27,662 bases of DNA from CAZWDO01 sp964632485 [NCBI: uncultured bacterium] (GTDB taxonomy: Bacteria > JAGOEH01): assembly GCA_964632485.1 (NCBI GenBank), contig CAZWDO010000002.1, forward strand, positions 264,726 to 292,387. Reading direction: 5' to 3'. Below the pieces are notes generated by a model. That model had not been told where the DNA came from. It saw only the letters and a list, made by a program, of their open reading frames with translations, and ran no database searches. Every line of letters starts with the position of its first letter. Within the stretch, counting starts at the first letter, position 1. The position numbers and the translations under genes are program-made. Shown here piece after piece: positions 1 to 8,003 of this stretch.

Positions 1-915
1 TGACAGGAGATGATAGAGGCTGTCAACGACCAGAGAATCGTCTTCATAAATCAGGGCCTGGGTGCTGGAACTATAGGCTTTGAATCGTTTTGTGTCGATC
101 AGTTGATCTAAATAGATCATGGTATCGGTATTGATGTTCTGCATGCCGTGGTCGGAAAGGATAATCGTGTTTATCGGCAGATTCAGTTGCCGCAGTTTTT
201 CTTCCAATTGCGCGAGCGCCTGGTCAATCTCCATAACCGCTGTCACTAATTGGGGGGAGTCTGTTCCGTACCAATGGCCAATTTTGTCAACTTCCGCAAA
301 GTAAAGGGTGACAAAATGGGGGCGGCGATCAGCAGGCAAGGAAAACCATTCCACAATCTGCCGGATACGTTTATCGTAAGGCATGTCGGCATTATAGAGA
401 TAATACCACGAGGGACGAATACCATTGATAGCTGCTTCCGAACCAACCCAGAAGAGACAGGCGCTGCCAATCTCTTGTTCTTCGGCCAGAACCCACAACG
501 GTTTCCCGCGATACCAACTGCCGTCTTCTACGGCCGATCGGTTTAAAATTGAATACTCCTGTTTTCTTTTTTTATCCCAGAATCGATTATCCACAATGCC
601 GTGGTGGGCCGGATAAAGACCGGTGATGATACTGTAATGATTGGGAAAGGTTTTACTGGGATATACGGATATCAGGGCTTGGGCGGAGGATCCGTTTTCC
701 CGGAACCGGCTGAGATAGGGCGGATGGAAGCGGTCGGTATAGTCATAGCGGTAGGCATCGATCGATATGACTAAAAAATAGGGCAGGGAGTCCGTGTCTT
801 GCCTATGTGTGGATTGTGTGTTGTGGATCAGCGGGTAACGGGACGTTTGACAATAAAATCCATACCCCAGGACGATGATTGTCAACACGGCGCGAATATA
901 GAGTCTATTGCCCAT
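1..915 (-). CDS. ENPP-type alkaline phosphatase superfamily phosphodiesterase (3' end cut by window edge)
   Basis: The visible 305 codons start at an ATG (915-913) preceded by an AGAGGA ribosome site and run off the left edge without a stop. A short hydrophobic N-terminus (about residues 5-21) looks like a signal peptide or membrane anchor, placing the enzyme in the periplasm or envelope. Family motifs are clear: the first metal-binding Asp in SIDAYRYDY (D53), the catalytic nucleophile in SKTFPNHY (T89) followed by TGLYPAHHGIVDN, the EVDKIGHWYG metal site and SDHGM. These are the hallmarks of the eukaryotic-like nucleotide pyrophosphatase/phosphodiesterase (ENPP) branch, which hydrolyses phosphodiester or pyrophosphate bonds of nucleotides or lipids using two Zn ions. 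The substrate cannot be told from this part. It is divergent from the M2 peptidase gene and has its own promoter at 1074-1102. Family call is firm; specificity is open. Confidence 0.9.
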   Translation of the reverse strand, partial: MGNRLYIRAVLTIIVLGYGFYCQTSRYPLIHNTQSTHRQDTDSLPYFLVISIDAYRYDYTDRFHPPYLSRFRENGSSAQALISVYPSKTFPNHYSIITGLYPAHHGIVDNRFWDKKRKQEYSILNRSAVEDGSWYRGKPLWVLAEEQEIGSACLFWVGSEAAINGIRPSWYYLYNADMPYDKRIRQIVEWFSLPADRRPHFVTLYFAEVDKIGHWYGTDSPQLVTAVMEIDQALAQLEEKLRQLNLPINTIILSDHGMQNINTDTMIYLDQLIDTKRFKAYSSSTQALIYEDDSLVVDSLYHLLS

Positions 916-980
916 AAAAAAAATCCTCTTTTAAAGTTATTTTGGCGTAGATGCTACCATTTACAAAAAAATCTATTTGT

Positions 981-1028
981 TGTCATTCCCGCCTCCGAAC
1001 CGGAATCCCCGGAGAAATGGATTTTCCG
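981..1028. repeat. REP-like intergenic palindromic element (degenerate)
   Basis: The arms ATTCCCG (985-991) and CCGGAAT (1000-1006) form an imperfect inverted repeat with one mismatch, preceded by GTC and followed by CCCCGGAGAAATGGATT. This resembles the short GTCATTCCCGC...GGAATCC repeats scattered between genes in many bacterial genomes. It lies inside the untranslated leader of the ENPP gene. With a single copy in this window, its repeat status is inferred from resemblance only. Confidence 0.35.
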
Positions 1029-1073
1029 TTAAACTCATTAAGCAATCATTGGGATTACAGATCGCAGTTACTA

Positions 1074-1102
1074 AATATAATTGAAATCATCTCTTTTGTC
1101 AA
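1074..1102 (-). promoter_or_regulatory. sigma-70-type promoter for the ENPP gene
   Basis: On the minus strand, TTGACA (1102-1097) is separated by 17 bases from TATATT (1079-1074). This is a near-consensus promoter pointing at the phosphodiesterase gene and predicts a leader of roughly 150 bases that contains the REP-like element. Confidence 0.65.
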
Positions 1103-1110
1103 AATATATT
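1081..1110 (+). promoter_or_regulatory. possible promoter for the M2 peptidase/his operon
   Basis: TTGAAA (1081-1086), an 18-base spacer and TATATT (1105-1110) point toward the M2 peptidase gene. The match is weaker than the divergent promoter it physically overlaps, so RNA polymerase could probably occupy only one of the two at a time. Confidence 0.35.
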
Positions 1111-1179
1111 TTAATTTGAGCTTGATTTTTTTTATTTTTTTCATTAATATGTTGAAAACTTGAACGCAAGGAGGAATCA

Positions 1180-2880
1180 ATGCGTAAGATGATGTACCGA
1201 TTAACCTTGGGTGTTTTTGTCCTGTTAAGCGCCCTGATGGTTTTGCTAATGTGTGGAAAAAATGAATTCGCGGAGGAAAACGTGCGCGCTTTTATCAACG
1301 ATCTCGAACAGCGCCTGAAACCCCTTTCCATTGCAGCTAACCAGGCCTATTTCGATGCCTCGATAAGCGGAGACGAAGCTGATTACAAAAAATCGGAAAC
1401 CGCTCAGATTCAATTTGAAAAAGCCTTAGCCAATAGAGATGATTTTGACAAAATTAAAAAATATCGTGAAAAAGCGATCTTGACGGATTCGGTTTTAAAA
1501 CGGGAACTTGATGTGTATTATCTGATGTTTCTTGGTAAACAATTGCCGGAAGAACAATTGTCGAAGTTGATTGAAAAACAAACTGCCGTGGAAGCTAAAT
1601 ATAATACCTTTCGCGTCCAGTATAACGGTGAATCGGTAACGGACAATCGTGTCGAGGAGATTCTTAAAACCGAGACCGATTCGCGTAAGCTGCAGGATAT
1701 TTGGGAAAATAGTAAGAAAATTGGGGAACTTGTGGCGGCCGATATAATCGAACTGGTCCGTTTACGCAATGAAATTGCTACGGCCCTGGGTTACGCCAAT
1801 TTTCATGCCATGGAACTGGCCTTGAGCGAACAGGACCCGCAACAAATAGAGCAGCTTTTTGATGAGCTTGATACATTGACTCGCGATCGATTCGCTCAAT
1901 TAAAGGGCGCGATTGATCAGACCTTATCTCAAAAGTACGGTATCAGACCCGAAGGAATGCAAGCCTGGCATTACCAGAACCGCTTTTTCCAGGAAGCTCC
2001 CGCCATATTCCCGGTTAATCTGGATCAGTACTATCAGGATCAGGATATTGCGCAACTCACACGCGATTATTACCAGGGCATCGGTTTGCCGATTGAAGAT
2101 ATTCTCGCAAAAAGTGATTTGTATGAAAAACCAGGGAAATTCCAGCACGCGTATTGTACGGATATTGACCGTCAAGGCGATGTGCGCGTTGTTTGCAATA
2201 TTAAAGCTAACCAAAGCTGGATGGGTACGATGCTGCATGAAATGGGACATGCCGTATATTCGAAATATTATGATCAGAGGCTTCCTTGGATTTTGCATGA
2301 TGCTGCCCATCCGTTTACAACCGAAGCCATCGCCATGATGATAGAGCGTATGGCGGTTAATGCCCAATGGATGAAGGAAATGGTGGGAATCAGCGAAGAA
2401 GAGTCGGAAAAAATTAGCGAGCCCGCTTTCAAATCCCTGCAATTGGAACAATTGGTATTCAGCCGCTGGGCGCAAGTGATGTACCGCTTTGAAAAATCTA
2501 TGTATGAAAATCCCGACCAGGATTTGAATGCGCTTTGGTGGCAATTAGTGGAAAAATATCAGATGATCAAAGCGCCTGAGGGTCGCAACGCCCCGGATTG
2601 GGCTGCCAAAATCCATGTGGCCCTTTTTCCGGTATATTACCATAATTATCTAATGGGCGCAATTCTGGCCTCCCAATTGCAATATTATATCGGACATACT
2701 GTTTTGGCCCAATCCGATCAACCCTCTCCCGCGCTTCTGAAAGATGCCCGCATCGGCCAATTCCTGACTGATAAAGTGTTTCACCCGGGCGCCCTCTATC
2801 CGTGGAACGAGATGATTGAAAAAGCTACCGGGGAAAAACTGACCGCAAAATATTATGCAAACCAGTTCGTTGGCAACTAA
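1180..2880 (+). CDS. M2 family metallopeptidase (ACE-like peptidyl-dipeptidase), predicted lipoprotein
   Basis: This 566-residue protein starts at an ATG seven bases after AAGGAGG. Residues 7-24 form a hydrophobic export segment ending at C25, a possible lipidation site, although the preceding Leu-Met is a poor lipobox. The zinc site is HEMGH (H353, E354, H357) with the third ligand E382 in FTTEAIAMM, 25 residues downstream, one more than in angiotensin-converting enzyme. The stretch from HEMGH through DAAHPFTTEAIAMM is typical of bacterial M2 peptidases rather than M3 oligopeptidases. Such enzymes cleave dipeptides from peptide C-termini, presumably in the periplasm. The stop lies only 25 bases before hisG on the same strand, so it is probably co-transcribed with the histidine genes without an obvious functional link. 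The family is confident; the natural substrate is unknown. Confidence 0.9.
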   Translation: MRKMMYRLTLGVFVLLSALMVLLMCGKNEFAEENVRAFINDLEQRLKPLSIAANQAYFDASISGDEADYKKSETAQIQFEKALANRDDFDKIKKYREKAILTDSVLKRELDVYYLMFLGKQLPEEQLSKLIEKQTAVEAKYNTFRVQYNGESVTDNRVEEILKTETDSRKLQDIWENSKKIGELVAADIIELVRLRNEIATALGYANFHAMELALSEQDPQQIEQLFDELDTLTRDRFAQLKGAIDQTLSQKYGIRPEGMQAWHYQNRFFQEAPAIFPVNLDQYYQDQDIAQLTRDYYQGIGLPIEDILAKSDLYEKPGKFQHAYCTDIDRQGDVRVVCNIKANQSWMGTMLHEMGHAVYSKYYDQRLPWILHDAAHPFTTEAIAMMIERMAVNAQWMKEMVGISEEESEKISEPAFKSLQLEQLVFSRWAQVMYRFEKSMYENPDQDLNALWWQLVEKYQMIKAPEGRNAPDWAAKIHVALFPVYYHNYLMGAILASQLQYYIGHTVLAQSDQPSPALLKDARIGQFLTDKVFHPGALYPWNEMIEKATGEKLTAKYYANQFVGN

Positions 2881-2905
2881 TCAACTTACGATGAAAGGTC
2901 AATAT

Positions 2906-3760
2906 ATGGATGTTTTAAAATTTCTGATACCCAAAGGAAAAATTTTCGAATCGGTGATAGAGCTGTTTCACGATGTGGGTATCCAAATCAAGGTCAATGA
3001 ACGCACCTATCGGCCGGTGCTTAGTATGGACGATCTGGAAGTGAAAATCATGAAACCCCAGAATATTCCGGCCATTATCGGGTTGGGTACGCATGATGTG
3101 GGATTTACAGGTCTGGACTGGGTGGAAGAGACCAAATCAAATGTTGTTGATATTATGGATCTGGGTTTTGATCCGGTTCGGATAGTGGCGGCAGCGCCTG
3201 AACAAAGCAGCAAAGAATCACTGAAACAACGTAAAATCGTGGTCGCTTCCGAATATGTCGAATTAGCCCATCGTTATTTAGAACGGGAACAGTATCAGTA
3301 TGTTTTATTGCGAACACATGGCGCCACGGAGGTTTTTCCTCCCGACGATGCCGATATGATTATCGATAATTCGGCTTCAGGCCGCACACTGGTGGAAAAC
3401 CATCTGCGCATTATTGACACGATCATGGAGTCTTCCACTCATTTTATCGCGTCACCTCAGGCCATGGAAAATCCTGAAAAAATGGACCGGATTCTGGAAT
3501 TTAAGATGTTGTTCGAAGCGGTTATGCGGGCTCGAGGCCGGGTGATTCTGGAAATGAACGTCCCGAAAGATAAATTGGAGCAAATTGTAAAAAGTTTGCC
3601 GTGTATGCGTTCACCAACGGTTTCCCCCTTATTTGGCGAAGAGGGATATGCCGTCAAAATTGCGGTTTCCCGTCTGGAAGTCCCCCGATTAGTACCTCAG
3701 CTTAAACGATTGGGCGCCACGGATATTTTGGAATATGACCTCCGCAAGGTTGTTTTATAA
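2906..3760 (+). CDS. hisG: ATP phosphoribosyltransferase, long (HisG_L) form
   Basis: HisG condenses ATP with PRPP in the first committed step of histidine synthesis. The chosen ATG gives 284 residues beginning MDVLKFLIPKGKIFES, which matches the family start, and AAAGG lies seven bases upstream. An in-frame ATG at 2891 and one inside the previous gene (2855) would add a tail with no family counterpart. The PRPP-binding segment is DNSASGRTLVENH. The last 75 or so residues (from about ARGRVILEMNV to the end) form the ACT-like regulatory domain of the long form. A long HisG is feedback-inhibited by histidine and needs no HisZ, and no hisZ is seen here. It heads the his cluster, with hisB 14 bases downstream. 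Confidence 0.95.
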   Translation: MDVLKFLIPKGKIFESVIELFHDVGIQIKVNERTYRPVLSMDDLEVKIMKPQNIPAIIGLGTHDVGFTGLDWVEETKSNVVDIMDLGFDPVRIVAAAPEQSSKESLKQRKIVVASEYVELAHRYLEREQYQYVLLRTHGATEVFPPDDADMIIDNSASGRTLVENHLRIIDTIMESSTHFIASPQAMENPEKMDRILEFKMLFEAVMRARGRVILEMNVPKDKLEQIVKSLPCMRSPTVSPLFGEEGYAVKIAVSRLEVPRLVPQLKRLGATDILEYDLRKVVL

Positions 3761-3774
3761 TAAGGAGTTATATT

Positions 3775-4362
3775 ATGCGTTGCTGTGAATATAAACGAAA
3801 AACGGCCGAAACAGAAATCCGGGTCGAACTTAATCTTGATGGAGGGGGATTTTATGAAATCGATACCGGGATCGGTTTTTTCGATCACATGATGCAGACT
3901 TTTACCCGCCACGGTCTCTTTGATCTTAATTTGTTCACGATCGGAGATTTGCATGTGGATCAGCATCATACGGTAGAAGATATCGGTTTGGCGCTGGGAG
4001 AAGCTTTTCGTCAGGCGCTGGGGGAAAAACGGGGAATCAATCGCTGCGGATCGTGCGCATTCCCGATGGACGAGACCCTGGCCATGGTGGCGCTCGATCT
4101 CTCCGGCCGCCCCTATCTTGTATTAAATGCTCCCTTAAAACATTCTCAAATCGGCGATTTTGAAACCGGTCTGGTCCACGATTTTTTTCAGGGATTTGTG
4201 ACTACTCTGGGCGCAACCCTTCATATTCAGGTTCCGTACGGGCGTTCCGAACACCACCAGGTGGAAGCCATATTCAAGGCTGTGGCGCGCGCGCTTAAAT
4301 CCGCCTGCGAAATTGATTCGCGCGTGGGTGATCGGGTTCCTTCCACCAAGGAGGTTCTGTGA
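3775..4362 (+). CDS. hisB: imidazoleglycerol-phosphate dehydratase (monofunctional)
   Basis: HisB removes water from imidazole glycerol phosphate to give imidazole acetol phosphate. The protein is 195 residues, the usual size of the monofunctional enzyme. The Mn-binding motifs are present: FDHMM with H38, HHTVED (H64, H65, E68) and EHHQVEA (E159, H160, H161). There is no N-terminal HAD phosphatase domain, so histidinol-phosphate phosphatase must be encoded elsewhere. AAGGAG sits seven bases before the ATG. The stop overlaps the GTG start of hisH by four bases (GTGA), suggesting translational coupling. Confidence 0.97.
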   Translation: MRCCEYKRKTAETEIRVELNLDGGGFYEIDTGIGFFDHMMQTFTRHGLFDLNLFTIGDLHVDQHHTVEDIGLALGEAFRQALGEKRGINRCGSCAFPMDETLAMVALDLSGRPYLVLNAPLKHSQIGDFETGLVHDFFQGFVTTLGATLHIQVPYGRSEHHQVEAIFKAVARALKSACEIDSRVGDRVPSTKEVL

Positions 4363-4958
4363 TCGGCGTTATCGATTATGGAGCAGGCAATCTGCATTCA
4401 GTCAGTAATGCCCTGACACATCTCGACCTGTCCCATCGATTGATCCGTCATGAGCAGGACTTGGACGATATCACGGCGATTATCCTCCCCGGAGTCGGCC
4501 ACTTTGGCTCTGCTATGCAATCCCTGCAAAAAAGCGGTTTAGTCCCGTTTTTACGTCAATGGCTGGCGGCTGATCGCCCCTTTCTTGGAATATGCCTGGG
4601 ATTGCAATTGCTGTTCGATTCCAGCGAAGAAGCGCCTGAACAACCCGGGTTAGGCATCATCCCCGGGACGGTGCGGCGGTTTCGAGCCTTTAAAATCCCT
4701 CAAATCGGCTGGAATCAAGTCCGACAAATCAAAACCGGCCCTCTTTTTCAGAATTGTAAAGACGAATCTTTTTTTTATTTTATTCATGGCTATTATGTTG
4801 AACCCCGCGATACAAAGTGGACAGCCGGTACTACCGATTACAGTCTGGAGTATGTATCGGCCGTTGAAAACGGACGGATCGCTGCGGTTCAGTTTCATCC
4901 GGAAAAAAGTGGCGCCGTTGGTTTCGGGTTGATGAGATCTTCGGGCGCCTCATGTTAG
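4359..4958 (+). CDS. hisH: imidazole glycerol phosphate synthase, glutaminase subunit
   Basis: HisH hydrolyses glutamine and passes ammonia through the HisF barrel to build imidazole glycerol phosphate and AICAR. It is a class I glutamine amidotransferase of 199 residues starting at GTG. The catalytic triad is complete: C79 in GICLGLQ, then H180 and E182 in QFHPEKS. The N-terminal [11 protein letters not shown] and the ILPGVGHFG segment are typical of HisH rather than of TrpG or PurQ. It overlaps hisB by 4 bases and hisF by 7. Its partner HisF is internally deleted here, so it is an open question whether the ammonia tunnel and interface still form. Confidence 0.96.
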   Translation: MIGVIDYGAGNLHSVSNALTHLDLSHRLIRHEQDLDDITAIILPGVGHFGSAMQSLQKSGLVPFLRQWLAADRPFLGICLGLQLLFDSSEEAPEQPGLGIIPGTVRRFRAFKIPQIGWNQVRQIKTGPLFQNCKDESFFYFIHGYYVEPRDTKWTAGTTDYSLEYVSAVENGRIAAVQFHPEKSGAVGFGLMRSSGASC

Positions 4959-5500
4959 CCGTACGGATCATCCCCTGTTTGGACGTTGATGACGGGCGCG
5001 TTGTTAAAGGCGTTAAATTCAAAGAAATCCGCGATGCAGGGGATCCGGTCGCGTTAGCCCGTGAATACAACGCTCAGGGCGCTGATGAACTTGTTTTTCT
5101 GGATATCGGGGCTTCCTATAAAAGCCGCGAGACCCTGATTGAAGTGGTTGAAGCGGTTTCCCGCCAGGTTTTTATCCCATTGTCGGTTGGCGGCGGTATC
5201 CGTTCTGTAGAGGATATGCGGCTGTGTCTGACTCATGGCGCTGATAAGGTCGCGAATTCGATTGATATGGACGGCACGAAACGCGGCTATGAGCTGGAAT
5301 TAACCCGCCGGGTGGCCGAAGCGGTCCATATCCCGGTTATTGCTTCCGGTGGAGCCGGTACGATGGATCAGATCGCCGATGCGTTTGTCGAGGGCCGAGC
5401 CGATGCCGCTCTGCTGGCATCTCTTCTGCATTTCGGCGAATGCACTATTCAGCAAATAAAAGACCACTTGAAAAATAAAGGAGTCGTGATCCGATGGTAA
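4952..5500 (+). CDS. hisF: imidazole glycerol phosphate synthase cyclase subunit with an internal 69-residue deletion
   Basis: HisF normally cyclises PRFAR with ammonia from HisH and is a TIM barrel of about 250 residues; this one has 182. Residues 1-100 align without gaps to the standard family start ([16 protein letters not shown], catalytic D11; [17 protein letters not shown] at 96-100). Residue 102 onward ([25 protein letters not shown]) aligns to the region that begins at about residue 171 of Thermotoga maritima HisF. The missing part is the end of strand 4, helix 4, strand 5, helix 5 and the start of strand 6, a quarter-barrel. It includes the second catalytic Asp (D130 in T. maritima numbering) and the gate residue E167; R5, E46 and K99 remain. 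Frame, ribosome site and both overlaps with neighbours are intact. It may be a real degenerate or remodelled protein, or an assembly collapse. Confidence 0.85.
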   Translation: MLAVRIIPCLDVDDGRVVKGVKFKEIRDAGDPVALAREYNAQGADELVFLDIGASYKSRETLIEVVEAVSRQVFIPLSVGGGIRSVEDMRLCLTHGADKVANSIDMDGTKRGYELELTRRVAEAVHIPVIASGGAGTMDQIADAFVEGRADAALLASLLHFGECTIQQIKDHLKNKGVVIRW

Positions 5501-6738
5501 TCGCATCAATCGATCTTATGCAGCAAAAAGCTGTCCAGTTGCGTCAGGGAAAAGATAAAGTGCTGGAACGGGATAATCCATTCGAATTGGCCCGGGAATT
5601 TGATCGTTACGGTGAAATCGCGGTCATTGATCTCGATGCCGCTCTGCGACAGGGTTCCAACCGCGAACTGATTACCCGGTTGCTGCCTTTGGGCTCTTTC
5701 CGTGTTGGCGGGGGAATTCGCGCTCCGGAGGATGTGGTTCATTATCTGTCCCACGGCGCAAAAAAAATTATCCTCGGAAGTTCCGTTTTTACCGATGACC
5801 GGATTCAACTCGATTTCCTCGAATCCATATTAAAAGTTGCTAAACGTGAAGAATTAATCGTGGCTATCGATGCCTGGGGCGATGAAATTGTAACCCAGGG
5901 CTGGAAACATCATACAGGTTTGAATCTTTTCGAAACCGCCAGAGTTCTCTCACCCTATGTGGGTGAATTCCTCTTTACCTGCGTCGAACAGGAAGGTACC
6001 ATGCAAGGGATTCCGCTAGATCGGGTGAAACAACTCCGGGAAGTGGTTCCGAACCTGATCACCGCTGCCGGCGGAGTCCATACGCTGGCAGAGATCGAAC
6101 AACTGGCGCTGATCGGCTGTGATGTACAACTGGGTATGGCGCTCTATACTGGCGCCATTCGTTTGAGCGAGGCCTTTATAGCCGGTTTGGACTGGTCCCG
6201 GGAATTAATTCCCACCGTAACCCAGGATGAAAGCGGACGCATATTGACGTTAGCTTATTCCAATTGCGATTCACTTCGCAATATGCTGGAAAGCGGCCAG
6301 GTATGGTTTTATTCGCGCAGCCGTCAAAAACTATGGCAAAAAGGGGAAAGTTCGGGCCATACCCAGAATGTTGTCCGATTGCGCGCCGATTGCGATCGCG
6401 ATACGTTGCTTGTGACGGTTAAACCCCATGGACCGGCATGCCATACCAACCAGTATTCCTGTTTTGATTATCCAACTCTTTCTTGGAAAGACCTTTATGA
6501 AGTAATTCTGAATCGTATCCAAAACGCCCAACCCGGCTCTTATACCGCTCGGTTAAACGATACTCTTTTACGGGAAAAAATTATGGAAGAAGCGGATGAG
6601 CTGTGTGAGGCTAAAAATCATGACGAGATTGTTTGGGAAAGCGCTGATCTGCTCTATTTTGTGACTGTATTGATGGCGCGTTCCGGAGTCTCAATTGATG
6701 AGATTTGGCATGAATTGGCCCGTAGGAGACGGAAATGA
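5494..6738 (+). CDS. hisA-hisIE: trifunctional HisA-HisI-HisE fusion (ProFAR isomerase, PRA-CH, PRA-PH)
   Basis: One 414-residue chain carries three consecutive histidine enzymes. Residues 1-235 are a HisA barrel with D7 (ASIDL), VGGGIR and D126 (VAIDAWGD) in the catalytic positions; the second-half phosphate motif reads EQEGT rather than the usual xxDGT. Residues 240-325 are the HisI cyclohydrolase: [17 protein letters not shown], the D299/D301/D303 cluster and three Zn-type cysteines C300, C316 and C323 with the family's 16 and 7 residue spacing. Residues 333-414 are the HisE pyrophosphohydrolase with [10 protein letters not shown] and WESADLLYF. HisE and HisI act before HisA, so three successive steps (PR-ATP to PRFAR) are on one polypeptide. 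AAAGGAG precedes the ATG, which lies inside the end of hisF. The stop overlaps hisD in ATGA. Confidence 0.93.
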   Translation: MVIASIDLMQQKAVQLRQGKDKVLERDNPFELAREFDRYGEIAVIDLDAALRQGSNRELITRLLPLGSFRVGGGIRAPEDVVHYLSHGAKKIILGSSVFTDDRIQLDFLESILKVAKREELIVAIDAWGDEIVTQGWKHHTGLNLFETARVLSPYVGEFLFTCVEQEGTMQGIPLDRVKQLREVVPNLITAAGGVHTLAEIEQLALIGCDVQLGMALYTGAIRLSEAFIAGLDWSRELIPTVTQDESGRILTLAYSNCDSLRNMLESGQVWFYSRSRQKLWQKGESSGHTQNVVRLRADCDRDTLLVTVKPHGPACHTNQYSCFDYPTLSWKDLYEVILNRIQNAQPGSYTARLNDTLLREKIMEEADELCEAKNHDEIVWESADLLYFVTVLMARSGVSIDEIWHELARRRRK

Positions 6739-8000
6739 GAATTGTAAAAAGTTGTGATTTGCCTTGCCAATTCTGGTCTTCCGGCCGCCCCGGGGTTTCA
6801 GTGGATGTAGATCCCCTGATCGAACAGGTAAGGCAGGGTGGCGATCAGGCTGTTCGTGAAATGACCCTGCGTTTTGATGGCGTGAATTTAGCGGAATTTC
6901 GTGTGAGCGATGATTTATTGGAACGAAGTATCACCAACGTCGGATGCCGGGTGCTGGAGAGCATTGATATAGCGGCGGATAATATCCGTCGGTTCGCTGA
7001 AAAACAGTTTGAATGTTTTCAAAGTTTTGAGTGGGAATCGCAGCAAGGTGTTTGGTTGGGGCAACGGGTGATACCTTTGGACAGCGCGGGGATTTACGTT
7101 CCGGGCGGTAGATTTCCACTGATTTCGTCGGTGTTGATGGGAGTGATTCCCGCCCAGGTCGCGGGTGTGGCGAGAGTGGTCGTCTGTTCGCCGCCGACCT
7201 TTAACGGCGCGATCCATCCGGCCATTTTAGCGGCCGCTTATCGATTGGGGGCGCGTGAGGTCTATGCCGTGGGCGGCGTTCAGGCCATTGCCGCTTTAGC
7301 CTATGGCACCGAATCGATTCCTTCGGTAGCGAAAATTGTCGGTCCCGGCAACCGGTATGTTGCCGCGGCGAAAAAACGGGTGTATGGCCACGTAGGTATT
7401 GATTTTATCGCCGGGCCCAGCGAAGTATTGATAATTTCCGATGGCAAGGGCCGGGCCCAATGGGCGGCCGCCGATTTGCTGGCCCAGGCGGAACATGACC
7501 CCGATGCCGGCGTTGTGTTGCTCTGTCCTGAATCAGATTTTTTACAACAGGTCGACCAGTCAGTGCAGGAACAATTGCAGGGATTGCCTACCGCCGCTGT
7601 CGCTACCCAGGCTATTGCTGAAAACGGTTGGCTCGTGCAGGTGGCCGATCTCAATGAAGCCGTGGAGATCGCAAATCGTAAAGCCCCGGAACATCTTGAA
7701 CTGCAAGTTGAAAACCCGGATTTGTGGATCAATCAATTAAACGCTTACGGCTCGCTTTTTATCGGTGAATATGCTGTTGAAGCGTTGGGGGATTATTCGG
7801 CAGGATTGAACCACACGCTACCGACCTCCGCAGCGGCGCGATATACGGGCGGATTGAGCGTGAAAGATTTTATTAAAATCACAACAACCCTGCGCTGCAA
7901 TGCGATGGGCGCTTTGTCCCTTGCCCCCGCGGCCCAAGTTCTCGCCCAGGCCGAAGGACTGCATGCCCACGAACGTTCCGTTGCTATCCGGCGTAACTAA
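6735..8000 (+). CDS. hisD: histidinol dehydrogenase
   Basis: HisD oxidises histidinol to histidine in two NAD-dependent steps. The 421-residue length is standard. The predicted zinc ligands are Q251 and H254 (AQAEHD), D353 (GDYSAG) and H412 (LHAHERS), and the general-base pair E319-H320 lies in APEHLE. Their spacing matches E. coli Q259, H262, D360, H419 and E326/H327. IYVPGG and KIVGPGNRYV are also classical. It starts at the ATG of an ATGA overlap with the HisA-IE gene, with AGGAG upstream, and is the last gene of the his cluster. It ends 3 bases from the convergent sensor gene, and no clear terminator is visible between them. Confidence 0.97.
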   Translation: MRIVKSCDLPCQFWSSGRPGVSVDVDPLIEQVRQGGDQAVREMTLRFDGVNLAEFRVSDDLLERSITNVGCRVLESIDIAADNIRRFAEKQFECFQSFEWESQQGVWLGQRVIPLDSAGIYVPGGRFPLISSVLMGVIPAQVAGVARVVVCSPPTFNGAIHPAILAAAYRLGAREVYAVGGVQAIAALAYGTESIPSVAKIVGPGNRYVAAAKKRVYGHVGIDFIAGPSEVLIISDGKGRAQWAAADLLAQAEHDPDAGVVLLCPESDFLQQVDQSVQEQLQGLPTAAVATQAIAENGWLVQVADLNEAVEIANRKAPEHLELQVENPDLWINQLNAYGSLFIGEYAVEALGDYSAGLNHTLPTSAAARYTGGLSVKDFIKITTTLRCNAMGALSLAPAAQVLAQAEGLHAHERSVAIRRN

Positions 8001-8003
8001 AAT

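Noticed and set aside
1924-2544. 206-codon minus-strand frame within the M2 peptidase gene
   Set aside because: It is the antisense of a well-supported gene that includes the zinc site, and its translation has no domain or ribosome site.
2855-2905. Longer HisG start inside the peptidase gene
   Set aside because: The added 17 residues have no HisG counterpart, while the ATG at 2906 has AAAGG at the right distance and gives the family N-terminus.
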